Shown: positions 7,772 through 14,790 of the stretch, piece by piece
Layout: each line of letters starts with the position of its first letter
Numbering within the stretch: position 1 is the stretch's first letter
Source of the DNA: JAYZAP01 sp964645285
Lineage (GTDB): Bacteria > Pseudomonadota > Alphaproteobacteria > JAAXGF01
DNA length: 28,383 bases
Direction of reading: 5' to 3'
Assembly: GCA_964645285.1 (NCBI GenBank)
Contig: CAZYDR010000048.1
Span: 1 to 28,383, forward strand
Notes under the pieces: generated by a model
What the model saw: only the letters and a program-made list of their open reading frames with translations
Database searches by the model: none
What the model was told of the DNA's origin: nothing
Translations under genes and position numbers: made by a program

Positions 7772-9064
7772 CTAAAGTTGTTCGATACGGATCATGCGCG
7801 GCGTGTCGAGCACCGCGTCGAGGGCATCGATACGATCCAGCGCCTGACGCATTGCCGCTTCACGGGTCTCGTGCATGGTCAGCACCACGGGTACGCGATC
7901 GTCGGGGCTGCGGCCGCGCTGAATGATCGCCTCGACCGAAACCTCGGCGTCGCGCAGGGCCGCTGTTACGTCGGCCATGACGCCGGGCCTATCGACCACC
8001 AGAAGGCGCACATAGTAGGCGCCCACATGGTCGCTCATGGATGCGGCCGGAATCTCGACCAGATCCCCGGACGGAACCCCGAGTACGGGGACCTTGGCGC
8101 CACGGGCAATGTCGATCAAATCGGCGACCACCGCCGACCCGGTCGGCCCTTCGCCGGCGCCACGGCCGCCGAACATGGTGCTGTCGACGAAATCGCCCTC
8201 GGCGACCACCGCATTGAATACACCTTCCACATGGGCGATCGGCACGTCGGTCGAAACCATGCAGGAATGGACCCGCTGTTCGAGGCCACGGTCGGTCAAA
8301 GCGGCAATACCAAGCAATTTAATGTGGTAGCCCAACTCGCTGGCGTAGCCGATGTCCACCGGGCTGATGTGGCGAATACCCTCGGTATGAACTGCGGCGA
8401 AATCGAGCGGCGTGCCGAACGCCAGGCTGGCCAGGATGGCGAGCTTGTGGGCTGCGTCGACGCCATCCACGTCGAAGCTCGGATCAGCCTCGGCATAATC
8501 CAGCTTCTGAGCCTCGTCGAGCACATCGTCGAACTCCCGATCGCTCTCGCGCATGGCGCTGAGGATGTAGTTGCAGGTGCCATTGAGGATTCCGTAGACC
8601 CGGGTGAAACGATTGCCCGCAAGGCCCTCACGCATGGCCTTGACGATGGGTATGCCACCGGCTACGGCAGCCTCGAAGAGCAGGTTGACGCCGGCCTGTT
8701 CGGCGGCCAGGGCCAGGGCCGTGCCATGATGGGCGATCATCGCCTTGTTGGCGGTAACCACGTGCTTAGCGGCGGCAATGGCATCACGGCTGAGGTCGAG
8801 GGCGATACCGTCGGAGCCGCCGATCAGTTCGACAACAACGTCCACATTGTCGGCGGCGGCAAGGTCGCGAGCATCGTCGTACCAGGTAAGGGCGCCAATA
8901 TCGATCCCCCGGTCACGGCCACGGTCGCGGGACGATACGGCCACCACTTCGAGGCGGCGGCCGCAACGGCTGGCCAGCAAATCACCATGCTCGGCCAACA
9001 GCCGAACGACACCGACGCCCACCGTGCCAAGACCGGCAATACCAATCTTCAAAGGGTCGGACAT
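7772..9064 (-). CDS. hom: Homoserine dehydrogenase
   Basis: The protein of about 430 residues starts MSDPLKIGIAGLGTVGVGVV, an N-terminal NAD(P)-binding Rossmann motif. It continues with the catalytic-domain segments VVTANKAMIAHHG, GILNGTCNYILSAM and EADPSFDVDGVDAAHKL, and ends with an ACT regulatory domain (YYVRLLVVDRPGVMADVT). It reduces aspartate semialdehyde to homoserine, the branch point for threonine and methionine, and the ACT domain suggests feedback control by threonine. The ATG at 9062-9064 is chosen because GAGG precedes it by five bases and homology begins there; the open frame extends upstream to 9172 but overlaps the OmpA-like gene. It is the first gene of hom-glpX-recJ. The homoserine produced could feed the sulfhydrylase at 19312, a pathway link and not an operon. 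Confidence 0.96.
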   Translation of the reverse strand: MSDPLKIGIAGLGTVGVGVVRLLAEHGDLLASRCGRRLEVVAVSSRDRGRDRGIDIGALTWYDDARDLAAADNVDVVVELIGGSDGIALDLSRDAIAAAKHVVTANKAMIAHHGTALALAAEQAGVNLLFEAAVAGGIPIVKAMREGLAGNRFTRVYGILNGTCNYILSAMRESDREFDDVLDEAQKLDYAEADPSFDVDGVDAAHKLAILASLAFGTPLDFAAVHTEGIRHISPVDIGYASELGYHIKLLGIAALTDRGLEQRVHSCMVSTDVPIAHVEGVFNAVVAEGDFVDSTMFGGRGAGEGPTGSAVVADLIDIARGAKVPVLGVPSGDLVEIPAASMSDHVGAYYVRLLVVDRPGVMADVTAALRDAEVSVEAIIQRGRSPDDRVPVVLTMHETREAAMRQALDRIDALDAVLDTPRMIRIEQL

Positions 9065-9079
9065 GACTGCCTCATCGCC

Positions 9080-9103
9080 GCGCCATCCCATGACGGATGG
9101 CGC
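9080..9103 (-). promoter_or_regulatory. Hairpin between the OmpA-like gene and hom
   Basis: A perfect 9-bp stem (GCGCCATCC / GGATGGCGC) with a 6-nt loop sits 11 bp after the OmpA-like stop and 15 bp before the hom start codon. There is no T-run. It could end the upstream transcript, protect an RNA end, or influence hom translation; sequence alone does not decide. Confidence 0.45.
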
Positions 9104-9114
9104 CGTAAACTGTT

Positions 9115-10134
9115 CTAGAAATCGATGAATACCTCGGCCCGGCGGTTGCCCGCTTCGCCTGACGGCATCCACTCGTGATAGGCCGGCTCGCTATCGGAGC
9201 GCGAGATGACGACCACCTTGTCGGCCGCGACACCATGGCGGATCAGTTCGTCGGCCACGGCCCGGGCGCGCTTGTAGGAGATATTGAAATTGATCAGCTC
9301 GTGCTTTTCCGCGGACACTTCCTGAGTCCGACTGGAGGCGTGACCGACCACGCGAATTACGCCGCCGCGCTGCTTGTGCAAATCCGCCACCTTATGGAGA
9401 GCGTTGCGACCGTCCACATTAAGTTTCGCCGAGCCGCTGGCAAAATAGATCACCGCCGCCTTGGATGAGCCCAGGGACGCGCCCGTGCCGCCAGTCAGAG
9501 CCGACGTCGCGGGGAACAAATTGCCCGCCGATGCCACAACGGTGTTGGACCCGGCGACAGTCCCCGTAGCCGATACCGCCGGCGCCACACCTTGGGGACC
9601 GGACGACTGGAACAGGCTGGCGAACAGCGTCTTGACGTCGAGGTTGGTGCCGGGCGCCATAATGGGCGCCGGCTGAACCGGTTGTTGCAACGTCGCATAT
9701 TGAGTGGTGGCAAATTGCGTGGTCGGCGGCGGCTCGAAAGAAGACAGCGGCTCATCGACCGTCGGCAACGGAATTTCGTCGCCATCGTCGGAACGCAGAA
9801 TTTCGTCGGTATACTTGGCGCTCTCGCGATCCGCGGCGAGGCCTTCGCCGACCGACTCGAGTTCGCTCAATTCAACATCGCGATTCGGCGATTCGGGCAC
9901 GTCACCAACGCTGGGAAACGGCTCGTGGGCGCCGGGCACTTCTTCAGCCGGGGGCGGTGGCGGCGCATCCTCGTCGAACACGTCGACCGCGCTGCGATAC
10001 CACTCGGCCGGATTGGCATAGTCGGGAACTTCCGTACAACCCGAAATCACCAGCATGCCGGCGGCAATGGTGACCAAACCGGCGGTCGGAAACCGCCGCA
10101 AATGATGCGAACTCGGTCGTACAAGCCGTTGCAT
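9115..10134 (-). CDS. OmpA-family lipoprotein
   Basis: The 339-residue product begins with a basic stretch, a hydrophobic segment and a lipobox, LVISGC, so it is predicted to be lipidated and envelope-anchored. The middle is low-complexity and acidic/proline-rich (DEDAPPPPPAEE, EPPPTTQFATTQYATLQQPV). The last 120 residues form an OmpA-like domain: VIYFASGSAKLN, VVGHASSR, NFNISYKRARAVADELIRHGV and NRRAEVFIDF. Such domains usually bind peptidoglycan. The arginine of the RA motif is present, but the aspartate expected in a GHTD-type motif is replaced (GHAS), so binding may differ. The start at 10132-10134 is supported by GGAG seven bases upstream; the longer frame to 10425 is not credible. It is divergent from phaC. 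Confidence 0.85.
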   Translation of the reverse strand: MQRLVRPSSHHLRRFPTAGLVTIAAGMLVISGCTEVPDYANPAEWYRSAVDVFDEDAPPPPPAEEVPGAHEPFPSVGDVPESPNRDVELSELESVGEGLAADRESAKYTDEILRSDDGDEIPLPTVDEPLSSFEPPPTTQFATTQYATLQQPVQPAPIMAPGTNLDVKTLFASLFQSSGPQGVAPAVSATGTVAGSNTVVASAGNLFPATSALTGGTGASLGSSKAAVIYFASGSAKLNVDGRNALHKVADLHKQRGGVIRVVGHASSRTQEVSAEKHELINFNISYKRARAVADELIRHGVAADKVVVISRSDSEPAYHEWMPSGEAGNRRAEVFIDF

Positions 10135-10152
10135 AAGAACACTCCGCATCCT

Positions 10153-10169
10153 ATATGGGCATCCCATAT
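10153..10169. promoter_or_regulatory. Perfect palindrome in the leader of the OmpA-like gene
   Basis: ATATGGG-CAT-CCCATAT is a perfect 7-bp inverted repeat with a 3-bp spacer. It is embedded in two nearly identical 13-bp direct copies (10147-10159 and 10160-10172, 12 of 13 matching). It lies 19 bp upstream of the OmpA-like start codon in the divergent region with phaC. The geometry fits an operator for a dimeric regulator; no regulator is identified. Confidence 0.4.
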
Positions 10170-10289
10170 GGGTAACATCCTGCATGGAAATCGCCGCCCT
10201 CTTCCGTCCCCTGATACGCCATCGCCCGGTTCGAGGCCCTACTACGTGCAAAATCGTACGACTTCCGTTATAACCGCGCGGGCAGCACC

Positions 10290-10317
10290 TTAACCGATTT
10301 ACCAAGCCGCATAAAGT
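10290..10317 (+). promoter_or_regulatory. Weak candidate promoter for phaC
   Basis: TTAACC and TAAAGT are separated by 16 bp, about 75 bp upstream of the phaC ATG; each box matches four of six consensus bases. The rest of the 257-bp divergent region (10135-10391) holds the palindrome at 10153 and nothing else I recognise. Confidence 0.25.
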
Positions 10318-10391
10318 ACCGATACGGACAGTAAAATCACCCGCCGATCGCCGTCTCCAGGATGGCGTGGTGAGAATATAAAAGAGGTTCC

Positions 10392-12182
10392 ATGGTCGAC
10401 CAGGCCAACCAGCAGTCGAATCCATTCGACAATAACGATATGACCGCCAACATGGCGGAGATCGCCGAGCGCAGCCAGCGGATCGTGTGCGAGTTCCTAT
10501 CGCGCCATCCGGCGGAGTTCGGCGTCAGCGATCCGACCAACGTGGGCAGCACCTTCATGGAGTTGACCACCAAGATGATGAGCGACCCGACCAAGCTGGT
10601 CCAGGCGCAGATGAACCTGTGGCAGGACTACATGGCCCTGTGGCAGCACACGTCCCAGCGCATGATGGGCGAAGAGCCGGCGCCACTGGCCACGCCGGCC
10701 AACGATGACCGCCGGTTCAAGCACCCGGAGTGGGACGACAACCATCTGTTCAACTTCGTCAAGCAGACCTATCTGCTGACCGCGCGCTGGCTGCAAACGA
10801 CGGTGAGCGACGTTGACGGCCTCGACGACAAGACCGCCAAGAAGGCTGAGTTCTATACCCGCCAGTTCGTCGACGCCATGGCGCCGAGCAACTTTGTCCT
10901 GACCAACCCGGAAGTACTCCAGGCGACGGTCGCCAGCGGCGGTGAGAATCTGGTACGCGGTCTGCGCAACCTGCTCGAAGACATCGAGGACGGTGACGGT
11001 CAATTGCGCATTCGAATGACTGACCCCGACGCTTTCACCCTGGGCGAGAATATCGCGGTGACGCCGGGCAAGGTGGTCTACCAGAATGATCTCATACAGT
11101 TGCTCCAGTACGAGCCGACAACCAAGCAGGCCTACAAAAGGCCATTGATGATCATCCCGCCGTGGATCAACAAATATTACATTCTCGATCTGCGGCCCAA
11201 GAATTCATTCATCAAATGGGCCGTGGCACGGGGCTACACGGTGTTCGTGCTGTCCTGGGTCAATCCCGATACCAAGCTCGCCGCCAAGACCTTCGAGGAT
11301 TACCTGCACGAAGGCCCCCTGGCCGCTCTCGACGCCATCGAGCAGGCCACCGGTTCAAAAGACGTCAACGCCATCGGCTATTGTCTCGGCGGCACCCTGC
11401 TGGCCTGCACCTTGGCCTACATGGCGGCCAAGGGTGACGACCGCATCAAGGCGGCAACCTATTTTGCTTCCATGGTCGACTTCGCCGAACCGGGCGACCT
11501 CGGCGTCTTCATCGACGAGGAACAACTCGCCTCTCTCGACGAACGCATGGACGAAAAGGGCTATCTCGACGGCAAGGCCATGGCCGACACCTTCAGCATG
11601 ATGCGGTCCAACGATCTGGTGTGGTCGTTTGTGATCAACAACTACATGCTGGGCAAGGATCCCTTCCCCTTCGACCTGCTCCATTGGAACTCGGATTCGA
11701 CCCGCATGCCGGCGGCCATGCACCGCTTCTATCTGCGCAAGATGTACATGGAAAATGCCATGGTGAAGCCCGGCGGCATCACCCTCGACGGCATCGACAT
11801 CGACTTGCGCAAGATCGAGACGCCGAGCTATGTGCTGTCGGCCCACGACGATCATATTGCGCCCTGGACCTCGACCTACGCGGCGACCCAGCTCTATTCC
11901 GGCCCGGTGCGGTTCGTGCTCGCGGCGTCGGGTCATATCGCCGGCGTCATCAACCCGCCCGATGCCAAGAAGTACAGCCATTGGACGGGAAAAGACCAGC
12001 CGGCGTCGCCGGAGACCTGGCTTGAAGACGCCGAGGAAGTGGCCGGGTCATGGTGGGGCGATTGGCACAAGTGGAACGCCCGTCACGCCGGCAAGAAGGC
12101 TGCGGCGCGCACGCCCGGCGACGGCAACCTCACGGTTATCGAGGACGCCCCCGGCAGTTACGCAAACCAGCCGGCGGAATAG
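10392..12182 (+). CDS. phaC: Class I poly(3-hydroxyalkanoate) synthase
   Basis: The 596-residue protein is full length for class I PhaC, which polymerises (R)-3-hydroxyacyl-CoA into PHB at the granule surface. The PhaC N-terminal domain is followed by an alpha/beta-hydrolase core with PLMIIPPWINKYYILDL and the lipase-like box GYCLGG, with the nucleophile Cys near residue 331. The catalytic aspartate lies in SAHDDHIAPW (486-487) and the histidine in ASGHIAGVINPP (515). The GSWWGDW motif near the C-terminus is also typical. GAGG stands four bases before the ATG. No phaA, phaB or phasin gene is nearby. The stop is followed after five bases by an inverted-repeat element, so any downstream transcript enters that structure. 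Confidence 0.97.
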   Translation: MVDQANQQSNPFDNNDMTANMAEIAERSQRIVCEFLSRHPAEFGVSDPTNVGSTFMELTTKMMSDPTKLVQAQMNLWQDYMALWQHTSQRMMGEEPAPLATPANDDRRFKHPEWDDNHLFNFVKQTYLLTARWLQTTVSDVDGLDDKTAKKAEFYTRQFVDAMAPSNFVLTNPEVLQATVASGGENLVRGLRNLLEDIEDGDGQLRIRMTDPDAFTLGENIAVTPGKVVYQNDLIQLLQYEPTTKQAYKRPLMIIPPWINKYYILDLRPKNSFIKWAVARGYTVFVLSWVNPDTKLAAKTFEDYLHEGPLAALDAIEQATGSKDVNAIGYCLGGTLLACTLAYMAAKGDDRIKAATYFASMVDFAEPGDLGVFIDEEQLASLDERMDEKGYLDGKAMADTFSMMRSNDLVWSFVINNYMLGKDPFPFDLLHWNSDSTRMPAAMHRFYLRKMYMENAMVKPGGITLDGIDIDLRKIETPSYVLSAHDDHIAPWTSTYAATQLYSGPVRFVLAASGHIAGVINPPDAKKYSHWTGKDQPASPETWLEDAEEVAGSWWGDWHKWNARHAGKKAAARTPGDGNLTVIEDAPGSYANQPAE

Positions 12183-12258
12183 ACCTGATACCAAGGAGCA
12201 GTGATAAAGACCCATAGAGATCGCGTCCGCTTATTCCCGGGTAGGAAGGAAGCCGCGA

Positions 12259-12275
12259 GCGATGCAGCGCATCGG
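12259..12275. repeat. Core hairpin copy 1 (GCGATGC-AGC-GCATCGG)
   Basis: Six-to-seven-bp stem with a 3-nt loop at the centre of domain 1 of the 263-bp element. It matches the cores at 12363 and 24488 apart from the loop and last base. Confidence 0.7.
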
Positions 12276-12362
12276 TTAGGCTTCCTGACGCACTCCGGGG
12301 GTGAGCGGACGCGACCGGAACGGCGGCTTCTCGTGGCTTTCGGACGTCGTTTCGCCTGTCTT

Positions 12363-12379
12363 GCGATGCAAGGCATCGC
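12363..12379. repeat. Core hairpin copy 2 (GCGATGC-AAG-GCATCGC)
   Basis: Perfect 7-bp stem with a 3-nt loop at the centre of domain 2 of the 263-bp element. Confidence 0.7.
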
Positions 12380-12433
12380 GGCGACAGGCGCGCCTAGCCG
12401 AAAACCACGAGAAGCCGTCTCTACAGGTCTTTA

Positions 12434-12994
12434 TCACTGTTCCTTGGTATTTGACTTGCCCAACTTGGCGATCTCGGCCGTATAGTCCTCGCCGAGTTCG
12501 GTATATTCGGGCACATAGGAGGCGTACTCGGCCATTTCCTCGGGCGTCAGGTCGCGCATCTTCCTGGCTGGCCGTCCGGCCCACAGCTCGCCCGACGGCA
12601 CTCGTTTGCCCGGCGTCACCATGGAACCAGCGGCGACCATGGCGTCGCTCTCGACTACCACGTTGTCCATGATCATGGCCTGCATGCCGATGAACGCTCG
12701 GTCCTCCAGATGACAGCCGTGTACCAGTGCCAGATGACCAATGGTGACGTCGGCGCCGATGTAGGTCGGGATCGCCCCCGGCCCGCTGTTGGTATGAATC
12801 ACCGAGCCGTCCTGGACGTTGGAGCGCGGGCCGATATAGACCGTGTTGTCGTCGGCCCGCACGCTGCAGCCGAACCACACGTTGGCCTCCTCGCAGATCT
12901 CCACGAGGCCGACGATCGCCGCCGTCGGCGCGACGAACGCGTTATCGGCGATTTTGGGCCACTGGCCACGATAGGGCAGGATCAATCCGCTCAC
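12434..12994 (-). CDS. Gamma-carbonic-anhydrase-like hexapeptide-repeat protein (second copy)
   Basis: About 186 residues form a left-handed beta-helix of hexapeptide repeats (AFVAPTAAIVGLVEI, NVWFGCSVRADDNTVYIG, SNVQDGSVIHT), followed by a C-terminal helix. The three histidines expected to bind metal are present near residues 67, 87 and 92 (VIHT, TIGHLALVHGC). The family includes CaiE/PaaY/YrdA-type proteins; genuine carbonic anhydrase activity is unproven. I favour the GTG at 12992-12994, seven bases after AGGAG, over the adjacent TTG at 12995-12997. It follows the first paralogue by 17 bp and argC, on the same strand. The last codons (N-T-K-E-Q-stop) lie inside the right end of the inverted-repeat element, which therefore supplies the stop codon. 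Confidence 0.88.
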   Translation of the reverse strand: MSGLILPYRGQWPKIADNAFVAPTAAIVGLVEICEEANVWFGCSVRADDNTVYIGPRSNVQDGSVIHTNSGPGAIPTYIGADVTIGHLALVHGCHLEDRAFIGMQAMIMDNVVVESDAMVAAGSMVTPGKRVPSGELWAGRPARKMRDLTPEEMAEYASYVPEYTELGEDYTAEIAKLGKSNTKEQ

Positions 12995-13011
12995 CAAATC
13001 TCTCCTAAATG

Positions 13012-13563
13012 TCAGCGATGGGCCCAGGACTGGACGGCGGCATCGGCGGGCGCGTCCCGGTACTCGTGGGCAAGTTCCACGTAATGGGGGGCGAAGCCGG
13101 TGTATCTAGCGATCTCTTCGTCGCTCAGGTCGCGCAGTTTCTTGGCTGGTCGCCCCGCCCAGAGTTCGCCGGCGGGTACTCGTTTGCCCTCGGTAACCAG
13201 GGCGCCGGCGGCAACCATGGCGGTGCTTTCGACGATGGCGTCGTCCATGACCGTAGCCTGCATACCGATGAAGGCTCGGTCTTCTATCCAGCAACCGTGG
13301 ATCAGGCACAAATGTCCGACGGTGACATGGGCGCCAACATAGGTCGGGCCACCGCCGCCGATGTGCATCACCGTGCCATCCTGGATGTTGCTGCCCTTGC
13401 CGACGATGACCGCCCTTGTCTCGCCGCGCAGGGAGCAGCCTAACCAGATATTGGCGTCCTCGGCGATCTGCACGTCGCCGATGATCGCCGCCGTGGGGGC
13501 GATGTAGGCCGTGGGATGGATTCGCGGCGCGAGATCGCGCCACGGCATGATTATCGGTTTCAT
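13012..13563 (-). CDS. Gamma-carbonic-anhydrase-like hexapeptide-repeat protein (first copy)
   Basis: The 183-residue protein has the same beta-helix plan as its neighbour: TAYIAPTAAIIGDVQI, NIWLGCSLRGETRAVIVG, SNIQDGTVMHI, VTVGHLCLIHGC and FIGMQATVMDDAIV. Putative metal-binding histidines lie at residues 67, 84 and 89. Shared blocks such as GKRVP-GELWAGRPA show that the two genes arose by duplication, but they differ clearly in loops and C-termini, so the event is not recent. It lies 10 bp downstream of argC and is probably in the same transcript. A role in bicarbonate or acyl-CoA chemistry is possible; the sequence does not decide. Confidence 0.9.
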   Translation of the reverse strand: MKPIIMPWRDLAPRIHPTAYIAPTAAIIGDVQIAEDANIWLGCSLRGETRAVIVGKGSNIQDGTVMHIGGGGPTYVGAHVTVGHLCLIHGCWIEDRAFIGMQATVMDDAIVESTAMVAAGALVTEGKRVPAGELWAGRPAKKLRDLSDEEIARYTGFAPHYVELAHEYRDAPADAAVQSWAHR

Positions 13564-13573
13564 GGAACGTCTC

Positions 13574-14542
13574 TTACGACATTGTCGGCGCGGGATCGAG
13601 TCCCGCGTCTTCAGGGAGACCGCACATCAGATTGAGGTTCTGCACCGCCTGGCCCGAGGCGCCTTTGCCCAGGTTGTCGAGGACGCCGGCGACCACCGCC
13701 TGACCATGCTCGCGATTACCGAAGACATGGAGGCGCAGGGCGTTGGTGCCGTTCATGGCCTCCGGGTCGAGCCGCGCTACCGCCGACGAGTCCGCCGGAT
13801 TAGCAACATCGACGAAGCGGCAACCGGCGTAATGGGAGGCCAGAGCATCATGAATGTCGCCCTGACCGGGAGCGCCGGGCAGTGCCTTCAGATGCAGGGG
13901 AATTTGCACAGTCATGCCCTGGCGATAACGGCCGACGCTGGGCACGAACAGGGGGCGCCGGGAAAGGCCGCCCCGGCGGTGGATTTCCGGCACATGCTTG
14001 TGGGCCAGGCCGAGGCCATAAGCGAAGAAGGCGCTATCGATGGGATCGGGCGAGGCAGGATCCTCGAAACTGGCGATCATTGCTTTGCCACCGCCGGAAT
14101 AGCCCGACACCGCGTTGATGCTCAGCGGCCAGTCCGTGGGCAGCAGCCCGGCCGCGACCAGGGGATGGATAATGGCCACCGACGCCAATGCGTAACAGCC
14201 CGGATTGGTCACCCGTGACGCGCCAGCGATCAGGCTTGGCTGCCCGGCGTCATATTCGGGAAAGCCGTAGACCCAACTGTCGCTGATCCTATGCGCCGTC
14301 GAGGCATCGATCACCTTGACCGCCGAATTGTCGATCATGGCTACCACCTGGCGCGCGGCATCGTCGGGCAGGCACAGAATGACCACATCCGCCTGATTGA
14401 GCATGGCAGCGCGGCGCGCGTCGTCCTTGCGCTCGTGGTCGGCCAGACGCAACAGCTCAAACTCGCCGCGGCCATCAAGCCGCTCACGAATCTGCAGGCC
14501 GGTGGTGCCCGCCTCGCCGTCGATGAATACCCGTACCGTCAT
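13574..14542 (-). CDS. argC: N-acetyl-gamma-glutamyl-phosphate reductase (type 2)
   Basis: The 322-residue protein starts MTVRVFIDGEAGTTGLQIRE, the NADP-binding loop of the short ArgC class. It carries the catalytic cysteine near residue 116 in VTNPGCYAL, the SGYSGGGKAMI loop and HKHVPEIH. It reduces N-acetylglutamyl phosphate to the semialdehyde in arginine biosynthesis. The ATG at 14540-14542 is preceded by GGAG; the frame continues to 14620 without homology. In many alphaproteobacteria argC follows rplM-rpsI directly. Here an opposite-strand amine oxidase separates them, so argC probably needs its own promoter. Confidence 0.95.
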   Translation of the reverse strand: MTVRVFIDGEAGTTGLQIRERLDGRGEFELLRLADHERKDDARRAAMLNQADVVILCLPDDAARQVVAMIDNSAVKVIDASTAHRISDSWVYGFPEYDAGQPSLIAGASRVTNPGCYALASVAIIHPLVAAGLLPTDWPLSINAVSGYSGGGKAMIASFEDPASPDPIDSAFFAYGLGLAHKHVPEIHRRGGLSRRPLFVPSVGRYRQGMTVQIPLHLKALPGAPGQGDIHDALASHYAGCRFVDVANPADSSAVARLDPEAMNGTNALRLHVFGNREHGQAVVAGVLDNLGKGASGQAVQNLNLMCGLPEDAGLDPAPTMS

Positions 14543-14588
14543 AATTTCTCCGTCCCAATACATACGAAAACGCCGGGCCGACCGCCAG

Positions 14589-14753
14589 TCAACGCTCCGC
14601 CAAGGCCAGTTTCGCGCCAAGGGCGGCGAACAGGCCGTAGCTGCGGCAACTGAACCAAAGGACGTGTTTTGCGAACCTCAAAAAGCTGTTAGCCTGATCA
14701 GAACCTATCGTTAATGGCCTGATAGCGGCGCGGCAAGAGCGAAATTTGCTGTT
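14589..14753 (-). pseudogene. Possible C-terminal remnant of a LysE/RhtB-type exporter
   Basis: A 54-codon open stretch without an ATG, bounded by TGA upstream at 14754-14756 and TGA at 14589-14591, ends with YGLFAALGAKLALAER. This resembles the last transmembrane helix of LysE/RhtB amino-acid exporters. The upstream residues do not look like the family. It lies 46 bp before argC, beside the opposite-strand amine oxidase. I read it as a gene end left by insertion or deletion; the match is short and from memory. Confidence 0.3.
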
Positions 14754-14790
14754 TCACGACAAGGCGATAATTCTCACAGGAGAAGCGACA

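Larger units (their letters stand above)
12188..12450. mobile_element. 263-bp inverted-repeat element (MITE-like), no coding capacity
   Basis: The ends are 25-bp inverted repeats (12188-12212 and 12426-12450) with 24 of 25 matching, extending imperfectly for about eight more bases. They begin ATACCAAGGA and end GATAAAGACC. Inside are two structured domains. Domain 1 is closed by an 11-bp repeat (12221-12231 with 12304-12314), then an 8-bp repeat (12247-12254 with 12279-12286), then a core hairpin at 12259-12275. Domain 2 is closed by a 19-bp repeat (12325-12343 with 12398-12416, one mismatch), then an 8-bp repeat (12353-12360 with 12383-12390), then a core hairpin at 12363-12379. Both ends have TA next to CCAAGG, compatible with a TA-target element of the IS630/mariner type. 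No transposase is present. Movement is inferred from architecture only; a structured RNA is the alternative. Confidence 0.7.

Noticed and set aside
7748..9118. Long plus-strand frame (456 codons) opposite hom
   Set aside because: Antisense shadow; the minus strand carries an unmistakable homoserine dehydrogenase.
12276..12878. Minus-strand frame through the inverted-repeat element
   Set aside because: It is an out-of-frame reading of the gamma-CA gene and of the palindromic element.
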